Source: Aphanomyces cochlioides
Lineage: Eukaryota > Oomycota > Saprolegniomycetes > Saprolegniales > Verrucalvaceae
NCBI GenBank assembly: GCA_019828595.1
Contig: JAHQRK010000022.1
Span: 62,001-126,000 of the forward strand
Direction of reading: 5' to 3'
Length of the DNA: 64,000 bases
Both the position numbers and the translations under genes were made by a program. Positions 37,952-50,135 of this stretch are shown piece after piece (the first letter of the stretch is position 1; each line of letters opens with the position of its first letter). Below the pieces are notes generated by a model that ran no database searches, was not told where the DNA came from, and saw only the letters and a list, made by a program, of their open reading frames with translations.

Positions 37952-39166
37952 CTAGGCTGAATTGGAAATCAATTTGGCTTTTCGTTTTCTTGATTCGCTT
38001 CGACGTTGGGACTTCGATTTCTTCGGTGTTTGTAAGCTAACACGGCGAATATGTCGGATAAAACTGACTCTTGGCATCTGACCCAGGGGGTATACATTTT
38101 CATTGTCTTGGATCATACATAGACTTCGGTCTATGCAGCGCTTGTATCGCTTGGCGAGGACCCAGCAATGGGATGTTGAATCAGTGACAGAAACAACCAA
38201 GAATTCTCCGTCAGGCTCATCCAATATCGCTCTACAGATATCACGAATTGGATCACCCACCGATTGCTTGAGCAGTTGACGGGAGAATATGGCGTCGTTG
38301 TAGTGGAATCCATGTGTGTATGCCAGCTTGAGAAAATCATGCATCTTGGAAGGGGGAATGCCCGCGTCTTGAGGAACTCCATGGGCCTCTTTGAAACCCG
38401 AAATGACTTCTTCGCTGAGCTCAAAATTGGAGACATTCAAATTGGTAGCAACGATTCGGATTGCAGCCGCAAGACAAGATTTGTCACTGTTGTTGCCAAT
38501 TTCTAGCCACAGAGGATCCATCGCTCGAAATTCAGCAAGCGTTGGGGCGAGACCAGTGTTCGTGAGGAAGTGGGCTCCAGCTTGTCGCCATCGTTGGTAC
38601 ATCGCCACGGCTTCTTGACACCCGCTGAGGTCTTTTTCGTCGAACCAGTCTTTGTCGAGTCCATCCGGGCGTTGAAACTTCCAGTTGACTTGGTATTGAA
38701 TAGTTGAAATTCGATTTCGCATTGATGCCACTTCGCGGTGGTCATCGATAAACAACACTTCATCGATGTCATCATCGTCGGTTGGAATTCGCAGAGTGCG
38801 TGGGCGGTTGGTTGGGGCATCAGCCGTTGTCGCATTCGTTTGTGGCCTGGCTGGAACAGAAACATCGTCCAATAGATCCATGAGGGATGGTAGCGGAGAT
38901 CCATTGTCATTGCCCAAGGGGTCAAATTCGCGGGTGCTCGAGTTCAAAATGGACATATCAGGAGTAAATTGGTGTTCTTCAGTTGTAACTGGACTTGAAG
39001 GACGAGTGTCGGATGATTGCGTCATAGGTACAGAAATCTCAACTCCATCCACTCCCTCAAGAGTAATCCCTGGAGACATCGAGCTCCCCACACCTCGTGT
39101 AGTTATGGGTCTCGACGTCTGCGCGGGGAGTACGCTATCGGCAGTGAAAATCGTTGAAGCTTCCAT
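37952..39166 (-). CDS. ORF3, chromodomain/cysteine-protease-like protein (family B)
   Basis: The 404-aa product from the ATG at 39166 is identical by eye to that at 28683-29897. The frame is open upstream to the TGA beyond ORF2. It is retained intact although the element lost ORF1 and the endonuclease. Confidence 0.65.
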   Translation of the reverse strand: MEASTIFTADSVLPAQTSRPITTRGVGSSMSPGITLEGVDGVEISVPMTQSSDTRPSSPVTTEEHQFTPDMSILNSSTREFDPLGNDNGSPLPSLMDLLDDVSVPARPQTNATTADAPTNRPRTLRIPTDDDDIDEVLFIDDHREVASMRNRISTIQYQVNWKFQRPDGLDKDWFDEKDLSGCQEAVAMYQRWRQAGAHFLTNTGLAPTLAEFRAMDPLWLEIGNNSDKSCLAAAIRIVATNLNVSNFELSEEVISGFKEAHGVPQDAGIPPSKMHDFLKLAYTHGFHYNDAIFSRQLLKQSVGDPIRDICRAILDEPDGEFLVVSVTDSTSHCWVLAKRYKRCIDRSLCMIQDNENVYPLGQMPRVSFIRHIRRVSLQTPKKSKSQRRSESRKRKAKLISNSA

Positions 39167-39379
39167 TGTTGTTGTCTTGGGTAAAATCAAAAGTGAGTCT
39201 TGGAGAATTGTTTTGAGATTCTCACTGAACTTATTCTCAGTTGCGACACTTGAGTCAGGCACGATTTGATTGGGCAGTGAAATGTTTTGCGCGGATCGTG
39301 AGTGATGGTCGCCAGGATTCCCAATCAAAAATTCAGCTGGGATACCAAGTCAAGAATACAGCTGGGGCTTGTAATCAAA

Positions 39380-42355
39380 TTACTGGTGTTCAACTCGAAA
39401 AGACATGGGATATTTTTCGAATAGCTCGTTGTATCCAGCTTGAGAGAAAAGGACTGAGACCGCTTCGATGATGTTTCGATAGTCGAAGTCGTCAGGCGAG
39501 AGCAAACGAATTGTTCGCCTGATGGAAGCTGTCCAACTGACAAATATAATCTCGTTCCATAGTAAAATCGGTAGAGGCCTTTTGCCATCGAACTTGGTTG
39601 CATTTCTTTGAGTCCATAAGGAGTACGTGATGGAAGCACAAAGGAGGGACCATAATTTGAATAATGCGTCATGCAGGTGTTTTCCTCGCGTATTGGTCTT
39701 GAAGCGACTGATATTCGTGGTGGTTGCCCAATCAAACTTAACACCATAAGCTCTCCATGCTCGCTCTTGGAACATCCAAACTTGATGTACATGATGACAT
39801 GTATGGAAGGCATGATGAAAAGTCTCAACATCCGAGCAATCTTCATAGACACAACAAATAGCGTCAGGGTTTTGGATCTGCATATAGGAAAACCTCGAGT
39901 TGACGGGTAACATCTTCATGTGCAATCGAAACCATACATCGCCTTGAACAGGTGGAGGTAGATTACACACAGTACGAATGAGACGGATATACTTTGCTAT
40001 GTCTTTGTCAGTTCTTGTCGTAGTCTTCATAGGATGTATAGCTTCAGTCTGGGGGGCGTGGTAAGCTAAATGCACCACGTTTTTCTTGGGCCACGACTCG
40101 AAAGGTAAATCAGCATCCTTGATTCTGGCTGTAAACGGATGTTGACAAGTCGGGACATTAGGCAGTGGCGACCCTTGCCGAATGTCAAACGATCGAACAA
40201 CTTTGTCGAAGATTCGTGTGAGTTGATTGTAAATGTCGGTTGTGCGGGGCAATGTGGCAAAGTCCATGACTCCGTCCTGGTTTAGACAAACTTGGGCAGC
40301 TGGATTGTTCGACGACATTCGGTTCACGAACATGGTCTCTGTTGGCCAAGCGCCATGTGGGGTCAGGAAATCCTTCAGGCATCTGAGACCATTTTTGGCC
40401 CCGTGGCGGCACCAGAGACGCATGTCTTCATCTTTCACGACATTTGCTAACATCTTAGCAGAGCCGAAGTGCATTGCGTCGTAGGCTGTGAGCCATACCG
40501 GGAGGTTCAGTACCGTGTCGAGATTTGGAGGCACGCCGATTCGCTTACTCATGTCTGTGGCTGACCAATGTTTCCAAGTATCAAGCCACAGTGGATGGAG
40601 CTCGCGAAGCAAAAGCCACTTGGAGCTTGCATTTGGGTAGTATGAAAGAAAATCGAATGGGTGACTGTCTCGGAATAACTGATGTATTGTGCGGCTAAAT
40701 TGTCGCTGTACAAGTTTCTTCCACACCAGGATTTCACCAGGAGAATCGGCAGACATAAAGAGCTGTAAACGAAGAAGGCGTTGTGTTCGCAGCCTCGATG
40801 CAATGTGGGGGATTCCCAAGCCTAAAGGCTTGTCGTACTGCCACCTTCTATGGATTGAGGGACGGTAACTCTCATCGAGCTGGGTCTTGCGGCAAAGTAT
40901 GAACTTGTTTAACATTTGTTGCCACGTAACGACCATAGCAGGAGGCACAGGTACAACGGCTGTTACATGCCACAACATAGATAGCAACATCGTGGAGGCA
41001 ATAAGCTTTCGGCCCTGCAATGTCCTTGCTCGTTTACCCCATAGTTGAAAGGACGAGATGAATTTGTCGTTGAGTTTTTGAAGTTGGGAGTCAGCCGAAA
41101 GTCGATGGCCAAAGAGAATACCAAGATATTTCGTACACTGACCAGTTGGTACGATATTGAGCAAACCATCTGCTTCGATGTCTTCTTGATCGAGATGGTC
41201 GTTGAGAACCAAGGTCATGCACTTGGAACGATTCAGACGGGCCCCTGAAGCCGTGCAAAACTCTTCCACAATTGCCATTTGCTCCACAGCAGATTGCAGC
41301 GAGTTTGATAACAACGTCGAGTCGTCGGCAAAGAATATACTCGTAATAACTGAGTCGTGGGGGAGAGCGATTCCAAGATGTGGGGACGCTCGGAGCATCT
41401 CACCAAGAGGTTCTAGGTATAGGACGAACAGTAGGCATGATAAAGGACAGCCTTGTTTGACGCCTCGGGTAGGTCGGATCTTAGGGCCAAGCTCGCCATT
41501 GAAGATGATCTGGACCAAAGGTGAGTCGTACAAAAGAGCTACCCACGCAATGAAACCATCACCAGTGTTGACTTCTCTCAGCACATCAAGCATGAATTCT
41601 CGATCCACCATGTCGTACGCTTTCGAAAAGTCAAGGAATGTTGCATAGTAGTCGTGATCTTCGTTGGTGCAAAACGTTTGCAAAGTTTGCACAAGCAGGA
41701 CGTGGTCATGCAGCCGTCGTCCTGGGACAAAGCCAGCTTGACTTGGGTGAATGAGATGAGGAGCTACTGTAGCCAGGCGATAAGCGAGGGCACGGGATAG
41801 TATCTTCACCTCCACTGACATGAGTGCAATAGGTCGGTAGTTTCCAGGATCGCCTCGATCACCAGCTTTGAAGAGCAGAGCCACAGCACTACGCCTTTGT
41901 TGAAGGAGTAGTTTACCGTGGTGGTGAAGTTGGTAGTTGAAGACCCTGACCAGGATTTCGGAGAAAGCCTCGGGTGCTACTTGGAAGAAGGCCGCTGGCC
42001 ATCCATCAGGACCAGGAGACTTGTTTGGACTCATTGTCTTGAGAGCACTACACAGCTCGGCTGCTGTGATAGGTCTGTCTAGCTCCTCGCGTTGCTCATC
42101 ATTGAGTTTGCGGGAGATAAACCGTATGACAGCCCTCCGCCTCGCCCGGTTTAGCCGAGGTTGTTCGCCACGAGTGGTAGTCATTATTGCCTTCCAATGG
42201 GCAGTGAATTTCTCTTTGATAGTGGTAGGATCAGACACGGGAATGCCATCGACGTTGACCGTCGTGATAGGAACCTTGAGTCCTTGTGGCCTTCGAAAGA
42301 AGTGGCTCGTACCGCGTTCGTTGATATTTGCATGAAAATCGAATTGCTGATCCAT
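39380..42355 (-). CDS. ORF2 fragment without endonuclease, 991 aa (family B)
   Basis: RT and the C-terminal Cys/His motif are intact, with the frame beginning at the internal ATG (MDQQFDFHAN) 27 nt from the truncation. Unlike its sister at 14733 it keeps the normal HHHGKLL and QAGFVPG residues. It has one private change, Lys for Arg in TIKEKF. The two sisters have thus diverged slightly since the duplication. Confidence 0.7.
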   Translation of the reverse strand: MDQQFDFHANINERGTSHFFRRPQGLKVPITTVNVDGIPVSDPTTIKEKFTAHWKAIMTTTRGEQPRLNRARRRAVIRFISRKLNDEQREELDRPITAAELCSALKTMSPNKSPGPDGWPAAFFQVAPEAFSEILVRVFNYQLHHHGKLLLQQRRSAVALLFKAGDRGDPGNYRPIALMSVEVKILSRALAYRLATVAPHLIHPSQAGFVPGRRLHDHVLLVQTLQTFCTNEDHDYYATFLDFSKAYDMVDREFMLDVLREVNTGDGFIAWVALLYDSPLVQIIFNGELGPKIRPTRGVKQGCPLSCLLFVLYLEPLGEMLRASPHLGIALPHDSVITSIFFADDSTLLSNSLQSAVEQMAIVEEFCTASGARLNRSKCMTLVLNDHLDQEDIEADGLLNIVPTGQCTKYLGILFGHRLSADSQLQKLNDKFISSFQLWGKRARTLQGRKLIASTMLLSMLWHVTAVVPVPPAMVVTWQQMLNKFILCRKTQLDESYRPSIHRRWQYDKPLGLGIPHIASRLRTQRLLRLQLFMSADSPGEILVWKKLVQRQFSRTIHQLFRDSHPFDFLSYYPNASSKWLLLRELHPLWLDTWKHWSATDMSKRIGVPPNLDTVLNLPVWLTAYDAMHFGSAKMLANVVKDEDMRLWCRHGAKNGLRCLKDFLTPHGAWPTETMFVNRMSSNNPAAQVCLNQDGVMDFATLPRTTDIYNQLTRIFDKVVRSFDIRQGSPLPNVPTCQHPFTARIKDADLPFESWPKKNVVHLAYHAPQTEAIHPMKTTTRTDKDIAKYIRLIRTVCNLPPPVQGDVWFRLHMKMLPVNSRFSYMQIQNPDAICCVYEDCSDVETFHHAFHTCHHVHQVWMFQERAWRAYGVKFDWATTTNISRFKTNTRGKHLHDALFKLWSLLCASITYSLWTQRNATKFDGKRPLPILLWNEIIFVSWTASIRRTIRLLSPDDFDYRNIIEAVSVLFSQAGYNELFEKYPMSFRVEHQ

Positions 42356-42382
42356 GCGGTATTGGCGATATTCGATTCTTGC

Positions 42383-42463
<81 letters not shown>

Positions 42464-42508
42464 AAACTGAAGATCTGAAGGTCACTGGTTCGATCCCGGT
42501 TCGTGGCA
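42383..42508 (+). tRNA. tRNA-Phe split by poly(T)/poly(A) insertion
   Basis: Nucleotides 1-46 occupy 42383-42428 and the 3' part is 42467-42508. The architecture equals that of the copy at 17736, including the 15-nt repeat of nt 32-46. It is presumably non-functional because the T tract terminates Pol III. Confidence 0.93.
42429..42466. mobile_element. Poly(T)28-poly(A)10 insert with 15-bp target duplication
   Basis: T 42429-42456 and A 42457-42466 lie between two copies of CTGAAGATCTGAAGG (42414-42428 and 42467-42481). The T length equals that of the insert at 17782, while the A run is 5 nt shorter. This is duplicate evidence that the structure is genomic and not a one-off assembly error. 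Confidence 0.6.
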
Positions 42509-43559
42509 TTGTTTTCACCACCACGCCTGCTTTTTCATTCACAACATCGCACCCTTCTTTTACACCACGGAGCGCACTTACACGCGCACACACTAACACA
42601 TTGGACTTGTCCATTTCATTCACAACTCACACACCAACATAACCATGGACTGCACCTTTTACACTGCCATTCAAATTGCAAAGACAAAACACAGCATCCA
42701 CGCACAGAATGCGATGCCATACATTCCTCCAAAGTCTCACGCCCAAGCTTGTCTCGCTCCTCTCTCAACGATCGAATGAAGCACAACTCATTCTCATGTC
42801 TTACTCTCGACAGCACACACAACCAAAATGGCGTCTAAGCAAGACGTTGATGTTTTCAGCGACAATACACATTACAAGGCGATGGCTTCCTTCAGGACAG
42901 CACACACTTAACAATCATACGCGGAGGAGTTCCATCATGTAGAGGCCATGCATCATATGCTGGACGTCGTATCGTGTTCTCTTCAAAGAGCTATGAATAG
43001 AAAGAACGACCCATCCAATGCATGTGAAAGTTGCACGTAATGTGGAGCAAGCATACGTTGTCCACACTGATTCAAGTTCGACGAGGAGAATACTCTATGC
43101 TCCAAAAAGTGCTCTTTTGACGACTTCTCGAGGCGAGGGACAATGACCCTCGATTTCTGTCAATATTCCGATCTCATTCGAATCCCTCCTGTGGATAGTT
43201 CTTTCAACCACACATCGTTTGCTTTCTGAGCTACAAGACTCTAGATATTACTGTAGGATGAGTTTTTATGTCATTGCTTTAAAGTATATGTCATAGCATG
43301 GGAATCGCCAGAAGAAAGGACCATGACGTGGTTAGCGAAGCATGGGCAGACGAGTGTATTCCCTGTGATGTGGAAATGAAACGGGATACTTTGTAGTATG
43401 GGATGTCAGTTAGTTGACAATGGTGTGTTTGAGTGTGCGTGTTGTTGCATAAGCTGAAGGAGGTAGTGTTCAGGGTGTATGGGAGGTGTTGTCAGGTGTG
43501 TGTATGTGTGTGGAAGAGGACGTGCGAGTGTGTGTGCATGGTCCTATGGAAGCATATAC

Positions 43560-43607
<48 letters not shown>

Positions 43608-43632
43608 ACTGGTTCGATCCCGGTTCGTGGCA
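43560..43632 (+). tRNA. tRNA-Phe (GAA)
   Basis: Intact copy with native upstream spacer. Confidence 0.98.
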
Positions 43633-44683
43633 TTGTTTTCACCACCACGCCTGCTTTTTCATTCACAACATCGCACCCTTCTTTTACACCACGGAGCGCA
43701 CTTACACGCGCACACACTAACACATTGGACTTGTCCATTTCATTCACAACTCACACACCAACATAACCATGGACTGCACCTTTTACACTGCCATTCAAAT
43801 TGCAAAGACAAAACACAGCATCCACGCACAGAATGCGATGCCATACATTCCTCCAAAGTCTCACGCCCAAGCTTGTCTCGCTCCTCTCTCAACGATCGAA
43901 TGAAGCACAACTCATTCTCATGTCTTACTCTCGACAGCACACACAACCAAAATGGCGTCTAAGCAAGACGTTGATGTTTTCAGCGACAATACACATTACA
44001 AGGCGATGGCTTCCTTCAGGACAGCACACACTTAACAATCATACGCGGAGGAGTTCCATCATGTAGAGGCCATGCATCATATGCTGGACGTCGTATCGTG
44101 TTCTCTTCAAAGAGCTATGAATAGAAAGAACGACCCATCCAATGCATGTGAAAGTTGCACGTAATGTGGAGCAAGCATACGTTGTCCACACTGATTCAAG
44201 TTCGACGAGGAGAATACTCTATGCTCCAAAAAGTGCTCTTTTGACGACTTCTCGAGGCGAGGGACAATGACCCTCGATTTCTGTCAATATTCCGATCTCA
44301 TTCGAATCCCTCCTGTGGATAGTTCTTTCAACCACACATCGTTTGCTTTCTGAGCTACAAGACTCTAGATATTACTGTAGGATGAGTTTTTATGTCATTG
44401 CTTTAAAGTATATGTCATAGCATGGGAATCGCCAGAAGAAAGGACCATGACGTGGTTAGCGAAGCATGGGCAGACGAGTGTATTCCCTGTGATGTGGAAA
44501 TGAAACGGGATACTTTGTAGTATGGGATGTCAGTTAGTTGACAATGGTGTGTTTGAGTGTGCGTGTTGTTGCATAAGCTGAAGGAGGTAGTGTTCAGGGT
44601 GTATGGGAGGTGTTGTCAGGTGTGTGTATGTGTGTGGAAGAGGACGTGCGAGTGTGTGTGCATGGTCCTATGGAAGCATATAC

Positions 44684-44731
<48 letters not shown>

Positions 44732-44756
44732 ACTGGTTCGATCCCGGTTCGTGGCA
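44684..44756 (+). tRNA. tRNA-Phe (GAA)
   Basis: Intact copy with native upstream spacer; last tRNA before the stacked family A and B elements. Confidence 0.98.
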
Positions 44757-45978
44757 TTGTTTTCACCACCACGCCTGCTTTTTCATTCACAACATCGCAC
44801 CCTTCTTTTACACCACGGAGCGCACTTACACGCGCACACACTAACACATTGGACTTGTCCATTTCATTCACAACTCACACACCAACATAACCATGGACTG
44901 CACCTTTTACACTGCCATTCAAATTGCAAAGACAAAACACAGCATCCACGCACAGAATGCGATGCCATACATTCCTCCAAAGTCTCACGCCCAAGCTTGT
45001 CTCGCTCCTCTCTCAACGATCGAATGAAGCACAACTCATTCTCATGTCTTACTCTCGACAGCACACACAACCAAAATGGCGTCTAAGCAAGACGTTGATG
45101 TTTTCAGCGACAATACACATTACAAGGCGATGGCTTCCTTCAGGACAGCACACACTTAACAATCATACGCGGAGGAGTTCCATCATGTAGAGGCCATGCA
45201 TCATATGCTGGACGTCGTATCGTGTTCTCTTCAAAGAGCTATGAATAGAAAGAACGACCCATCCAATGCATGTGAAAGTTGCACGTAATGTGGAGCAAGC
45301 ATACGTTGTCCACACTGATTCAAGTTCGACGAGGAGAATACTCTATGCTCCAAAAAGTGCTCTTTTGACGACTTCTCGAGGCGAGGGACAATGACCCTCG
45401 ATTTCTGTCAATATTCCGATCTCATTCGAATCCCTCCTGTGGATAGTTCTTTCAACCACACATCGTTTGCTTTCTGAGCTACAAGACTCTAGATATTACT
45501 GTAGGATGAGTTTTTATGTCATTGCTTTAAAGTATATGTCATAGCATGGGAATCGCCAGAAGAAAGGACCATGACGTGGTTAGCGAAGCATGGGCAGACG
45601 AGTGTATTCCCTGTGATGTGGAAATGAAACGGGATACTTTGTAGTATGGGATGTCAGTTAGTTGACAATGGTGTGTTTGAGTGTGCGTGTTGTTGCATAA
45701 GCTGAAGGAGGTAGTGTTCAGGGTGTATGGGAGGTGTTGTCAGGTGTGTGTATGTGTGTGGAAGAGGACGTGCGAGTGTGTGTGCATGGTCCTATGGAAG
45801 CATATACGCCGCGATAGCTCACTGCAATGGGGAGGTATATTAATAGACTTTCAATATCTACTAATACTAATATTGCCTACTAACGGCTCATCCCACTTCC
45901 AAATGCTTCAGCAGATTTTCTACTTTGGGCTTTGGAGTACAGCGATTTTTGACTTGTTGAATAAATACTTGGGGCTTG

Positions 45979-48900
45979 TTAATTTGGGGCTGAAGGTTGG
46001 AGCGCGAGCAAAGTCGGGTACTTGGCTACCAGTGGGCGATAGACAGGTTGTCTATGCAAAGTATTGATTGCTGAAATTGCTTCCACTCGTTGAGGGCTGT
46101 CAACTTCTTGGAGGCGAAGCCATCTGCGGATCGATGCATGCCATCGGATGAAGCTGACTTCTTGCCAAATTTCTGGCGGAGGCGGCTTCTTCGATTCGAA
46201 CTTGGCGGCGTTGTGCGTTGTCCAAATATAGTGAAGGTTGGAAGCACACAGAAGAGCCCAGAGCACAAACAGTATGTCTTGAAGCTGGCTACCGCGTTCG
46301 TTGACTTGAAAGCGGTCGATGTTGGTGATGGCAGTCCAATCGAAATTGACACCGAAGCATCGCCAAGCGGTCGCGTGAAAACGCCAAAGGGGATACACGC
46401 GAGAGCAGGTGTGGAAGGCGTGGTGTTGGTTCTCCGGTGCGTCGCAATTGGTATAGACACAGCAAATTACGTCTGGCTGCTGAGGTTGCAAGTAGAACAA
46501 GCGCGAGTTGACAGGCAGCATGTTGAACAACAGTCGAAACCAAACGTCGCCATGGAGGGGAGGCGGCCAACGGCATGTTTTGCGGATGAGTCGCACGTAG
46601 GTCGCAATATCTTGTTGCTCGACGCGGGACGATGTCGCCACTGGGTGCGGTTTTCCATCCGAAGGGGCGTGATGCGCCAAACGTGATACGAGTCGCTTGG
46701 GCCAACGCTCGAAGGATAGCAATTGATCTTTGAAAAGTGCCTTGAAAGGGTGACTTGTTGTATCGATATCGGTCAAAGCAGTTCCAGTTCGAACGCCAGA
46801 CGTGCGGAGGACTTGGTCGAATATCTTGGTGAGGTGGCTATAAACTTGACCAGCACGTTCGGGTGCTGCAAATCCCATCGCGCCGTTCGCTTGTAACGTC
46901 ACTTGTGCCGCACGGTTGTTGGATGACAGTCGATCAATAAACGCAGCTCTTGTAGGCCATGTCCCTTGCCGTGTCAAGAAGTCTTTGAGGCAGTGGAAAC
47001 CGTTTTGAGACGCATGTCTACACCATCGACGACACAGAGCAGTCTTCACGACATTTGATGTAGCACCCGCAGGACCAACTTGCAGAGCGGGGTAGGATGT
47101 CAGCCACACGGGGAGGTTCAAAAGTTCTTCGAGGCTTGGTGGCGAAGCGGTTCGCTTGGCCATAGGTGTGGCGGCCCATTGATGCCAAATGTCGTGCCAA
47201 AGAGGATGCAGCTCCCACAAAAACAACCACTTGGAGCTGTGGTTGGGGAAGTACGTGAGAAAGTCGAACGGGTGGGTGTCGCGATACAGCTTGTTCATGA
47301 CACGGGAAAATTGTCTCTTGACAAGCAACTTCCATGGGGCAAATGTGTTGGGTGAATTGGGCTGCATCAAGAGTTGGAGCCGCAGCAGTCGCTGAGTCCG
47401 AAGCTTCGAAGCCACATGCGGAATACCGAGGCCGAGTTTTTGATCGAACTGCCACTTGCGGCAAATAGTTGAGCGATGATGGTCGGTGATTTGCGTCTTC
47501 CGACCAAGGATGTACTTGTTGACCATTCTTTGCCAAACGGCAACCATCGTTGGAGGCACATACACTGCAGCCGTGACATGCCATAACAACGACAACAACA
47601 TGGTCGATACGATGAGTTTGCGGCCTTGGATGGTTCGCGCACGACTTCCCCACGTTTGAAACGCAGCCAGAAACTTGTCGTTCAGTTGCTGGACTTGAAA
47701 ATCGCGCGGCAGTCGGTGGCCAAAGAGAATACCAAGGTATTTCACTGGCTTCTCGCTCGGCAAGACGTTCAAGAGGCCACCATCGTCGATGTCTTCGATA
47801 TCGAGATTGTTGTTGAGCGCCAAAGTCATGCACTTGGCAACGTTGAGACGAGCTCCAGACACAGAGCAAAAGTCTTCGACAATTGCCATTTGCTCGACCG
47901 CCGCTTGGAGGGATGACGAGAGTAGAGTCGTGTCGTCGGCAAAGTAGATGCTCGTCAGTGAGTCTCCATTTGGAAGGGGAATACCAAAATCAGGAGATCC
48001 GCGTAGCATTTCGCCGAGTGGCTCGAGGTAAAGTACGAGAAGAGCATGCACGATAGGGGGCAACCTTGCTTGACTCCGCGGGTAGGCCGTATGGTAGGGC
48101 CAAGACCGTCGTTGAAAATGATCTGGACCAGAGGCGTATTGTAAAGCAACTGAACCCAAGACACAAATGTGGGACCGATGTTCATCTCCTTGAGTACGTC
48201 GAAGAGAAAGCCTTGGTCAACCATATCGTATGCCTTGGAAAAGTCGAGAAACGTCGCGTAGTAGTCGTGGTCTTCATTGGTACAGAAAGTCTGCAATGCT
48301 TGTACCAGCATCACGTGGTCGTGCAAGCGACGGCCAGGGACAAAACCAGCTTGGCTTGGGTGAGCGAGGTATGGGGCAACTTGTGCAAGACGGTAGGCCA
48401 GCGCCCGCGATAGAATCTTGACTTCAACCGACATGAGAGTAATCGGCCGATAGTTGCCAGGGTCGCCTCTGTCTCCAGCCTTGAACAAGAGCGCCACTGC
48501 ACTTCGGCGTTGTTGGAGCAGGAGGTGACCGTGATGGGTGAGTTGGTAGTTGAACACCTTGAGCAGGATTTGGGCGAATACGTCCGGGGAGACTTGAAAG
48601 AAAGCTGCAGGCCAGCCGTCTGAACCAGGAGACTTGTTCGGGTTCATAGACTTGAGCGCGCCGCACAGGTCTTCCGCCGTGAGAGGACTTTCCAGAGCGT
48701 CGCGCTGTTCTTGAGTGAGACGTCGAGTAATGGCTCGAATGATAGCTCGGCGACGGGCCCGATTCAACGGTGGTTGGTCTCTTGGAGTGACCATGATGTT
48801 TTTCCAATGAGACGTAAAACCAGCCTTGACTTCAGACGGGTCAGTCGACGTTACACCGTTGATTGTCACGGACGAGAGCGGCACTTTGATCCCCTTGGGT

Positions 48901-50135
48901 CGACGAAAAAAGTGACTGGTACCTCGCTCGTTGACGTTGGCGTGAAAGTCGAATTGCTGATCCAGGTTGAACTGTCGGTACTCGCTGCGGGCAGTGTCAA
49001 GGGCTTGACGGGCGGTATTAACAATGGATGTCTCAACGAGTCCCATGTCGAATGCTCGGCGGGAAGTAAGCCACTTCATCTTGAGGCTGTTGAGTGTGTA
49101 CTTCATCGAGTCAATGTACTGGCGATGACTGACTTGGAGACGCTTCTTCATTCTCTTCAACCAGCCGTACCACTTTGCGCCAAAGTTTTGAGTGTCGTCT
49201 GCGCGCATCTCGTCCAAAAGTTGATTGGCTTCGGCCTTGATCGCTGCGACTACTTGAGGGTTCTTTAAGAGCTCACGGGGGAGGCGCCAGTAACTTCGGT
49301 CGGGAGCTCGCTGCTCGCAGGAGAGGACCACTTTGTGTTCCATGTGGTCGCCTGCAAAGCTGCTTGGGGAATAGCTTGAACGTGCGTACGTTTGAGCGAC
49401 GATATCTTGGTCCACAAACAGGTAGTCGAGGCGGTTGCTTCGACCAGGGCCGCTGTAAACGCGCTCGTTGGGGTGGTGCATCCTCCACGCATCGATAACA
49501 CCAAGTGCTGAAAGCCAGGCAATGCATTCCGCCTTACCAGCGTTGTGGTCTTGGCGAGGTCGAGTCGCGTCCAGATGCTCTTCCAGGGGTAAGTTGAAAT
49601 CGCCTCCGACAAAGTGAATGCTGTCGTCTTCAAAGTCGCGAGGCAGATCGTCGAAAAACGGTGCTCGAGAGTGAGCGATAACCGGGGCATAGACGTTGTG
49701 AAAGTACACAGGAACGCCGTCCCACTGAGTTCGAACAACCATGTATCTTCCAGGTCGGTCATGGGTGGTCAAGTGTTGCAGGTCGAGGAATCCAGGCATG
49801 GATCCATGGAAATACGATGCCACACCGCAGCGCCGATTGTTGAGTGAGTCGACGCGATCAGTGCGGAGATCGTTGGTGAAGAGCTTGTATTTGCCAACGC
49901 CTACTTCGTTGTTGAGGTGGAGTTGGAAGGTTTCGAGATGTTTGATGTTATTGATTTTGGTTTCTTGAAAGAAAACGGCTTGGGTCGGAATTTGGAGTCG
50001 CCGCGCCACAAGATGTCCGTTGTCTTTCAGCCCATTGAGGTTGGCAGTGGTCAGTTCGAGTATGGGGAACTTGGTGAAGAGACCGGCCGCGACCACCTTA
50101 GCCACGGAACGCGACAGACGTTGCGTTCGCAACAT
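45979..50135 (-). pseudogene. ORF2 of family A, broken by 2-bp insertion in RT domain
   Basis: The ATG at 50135 starts a normal APE domain and the first half of RT. The frame then shifts after QGCPLSCMLF, where the plus strand reads acgagaagag instead of acgaagag near 48038, and stops at 47955. The remainder (FADD motif, connector, Cys/His motif CCVYTNCD) continues in another frame to 45979. The break falls between the QGCPLS and FADD motifs, so no active RT can be made. The APE-containing part might still be translated. Confidence 0.88.

Larger units (their letters stand above)
37874..42382 (-). mobile_element. Family B retrotransposon, 5'-truncated (copy 2 of a duplicated pair)
   Basis: The element is 4509 bp with the same truncation point as 13213-17735, beside a tRNA with the same poly(T)/poly(A) insert. 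It has the normal 5-A run between ORF2 and ORF3. The left stub is 37860-37873. The 14-bp length difference between the pair is explained entirely by the A run. Confidence 0.95.
42383..45807 (+). repeat. tRNA-Phe array block 6 (three units, first tRNA split)
   Basis: Units start at 42383, 43560 and 44684, all with standard 1051-bp spacers. The block ends at stub 45808-45821 of a family A element. Confidence 0.96.
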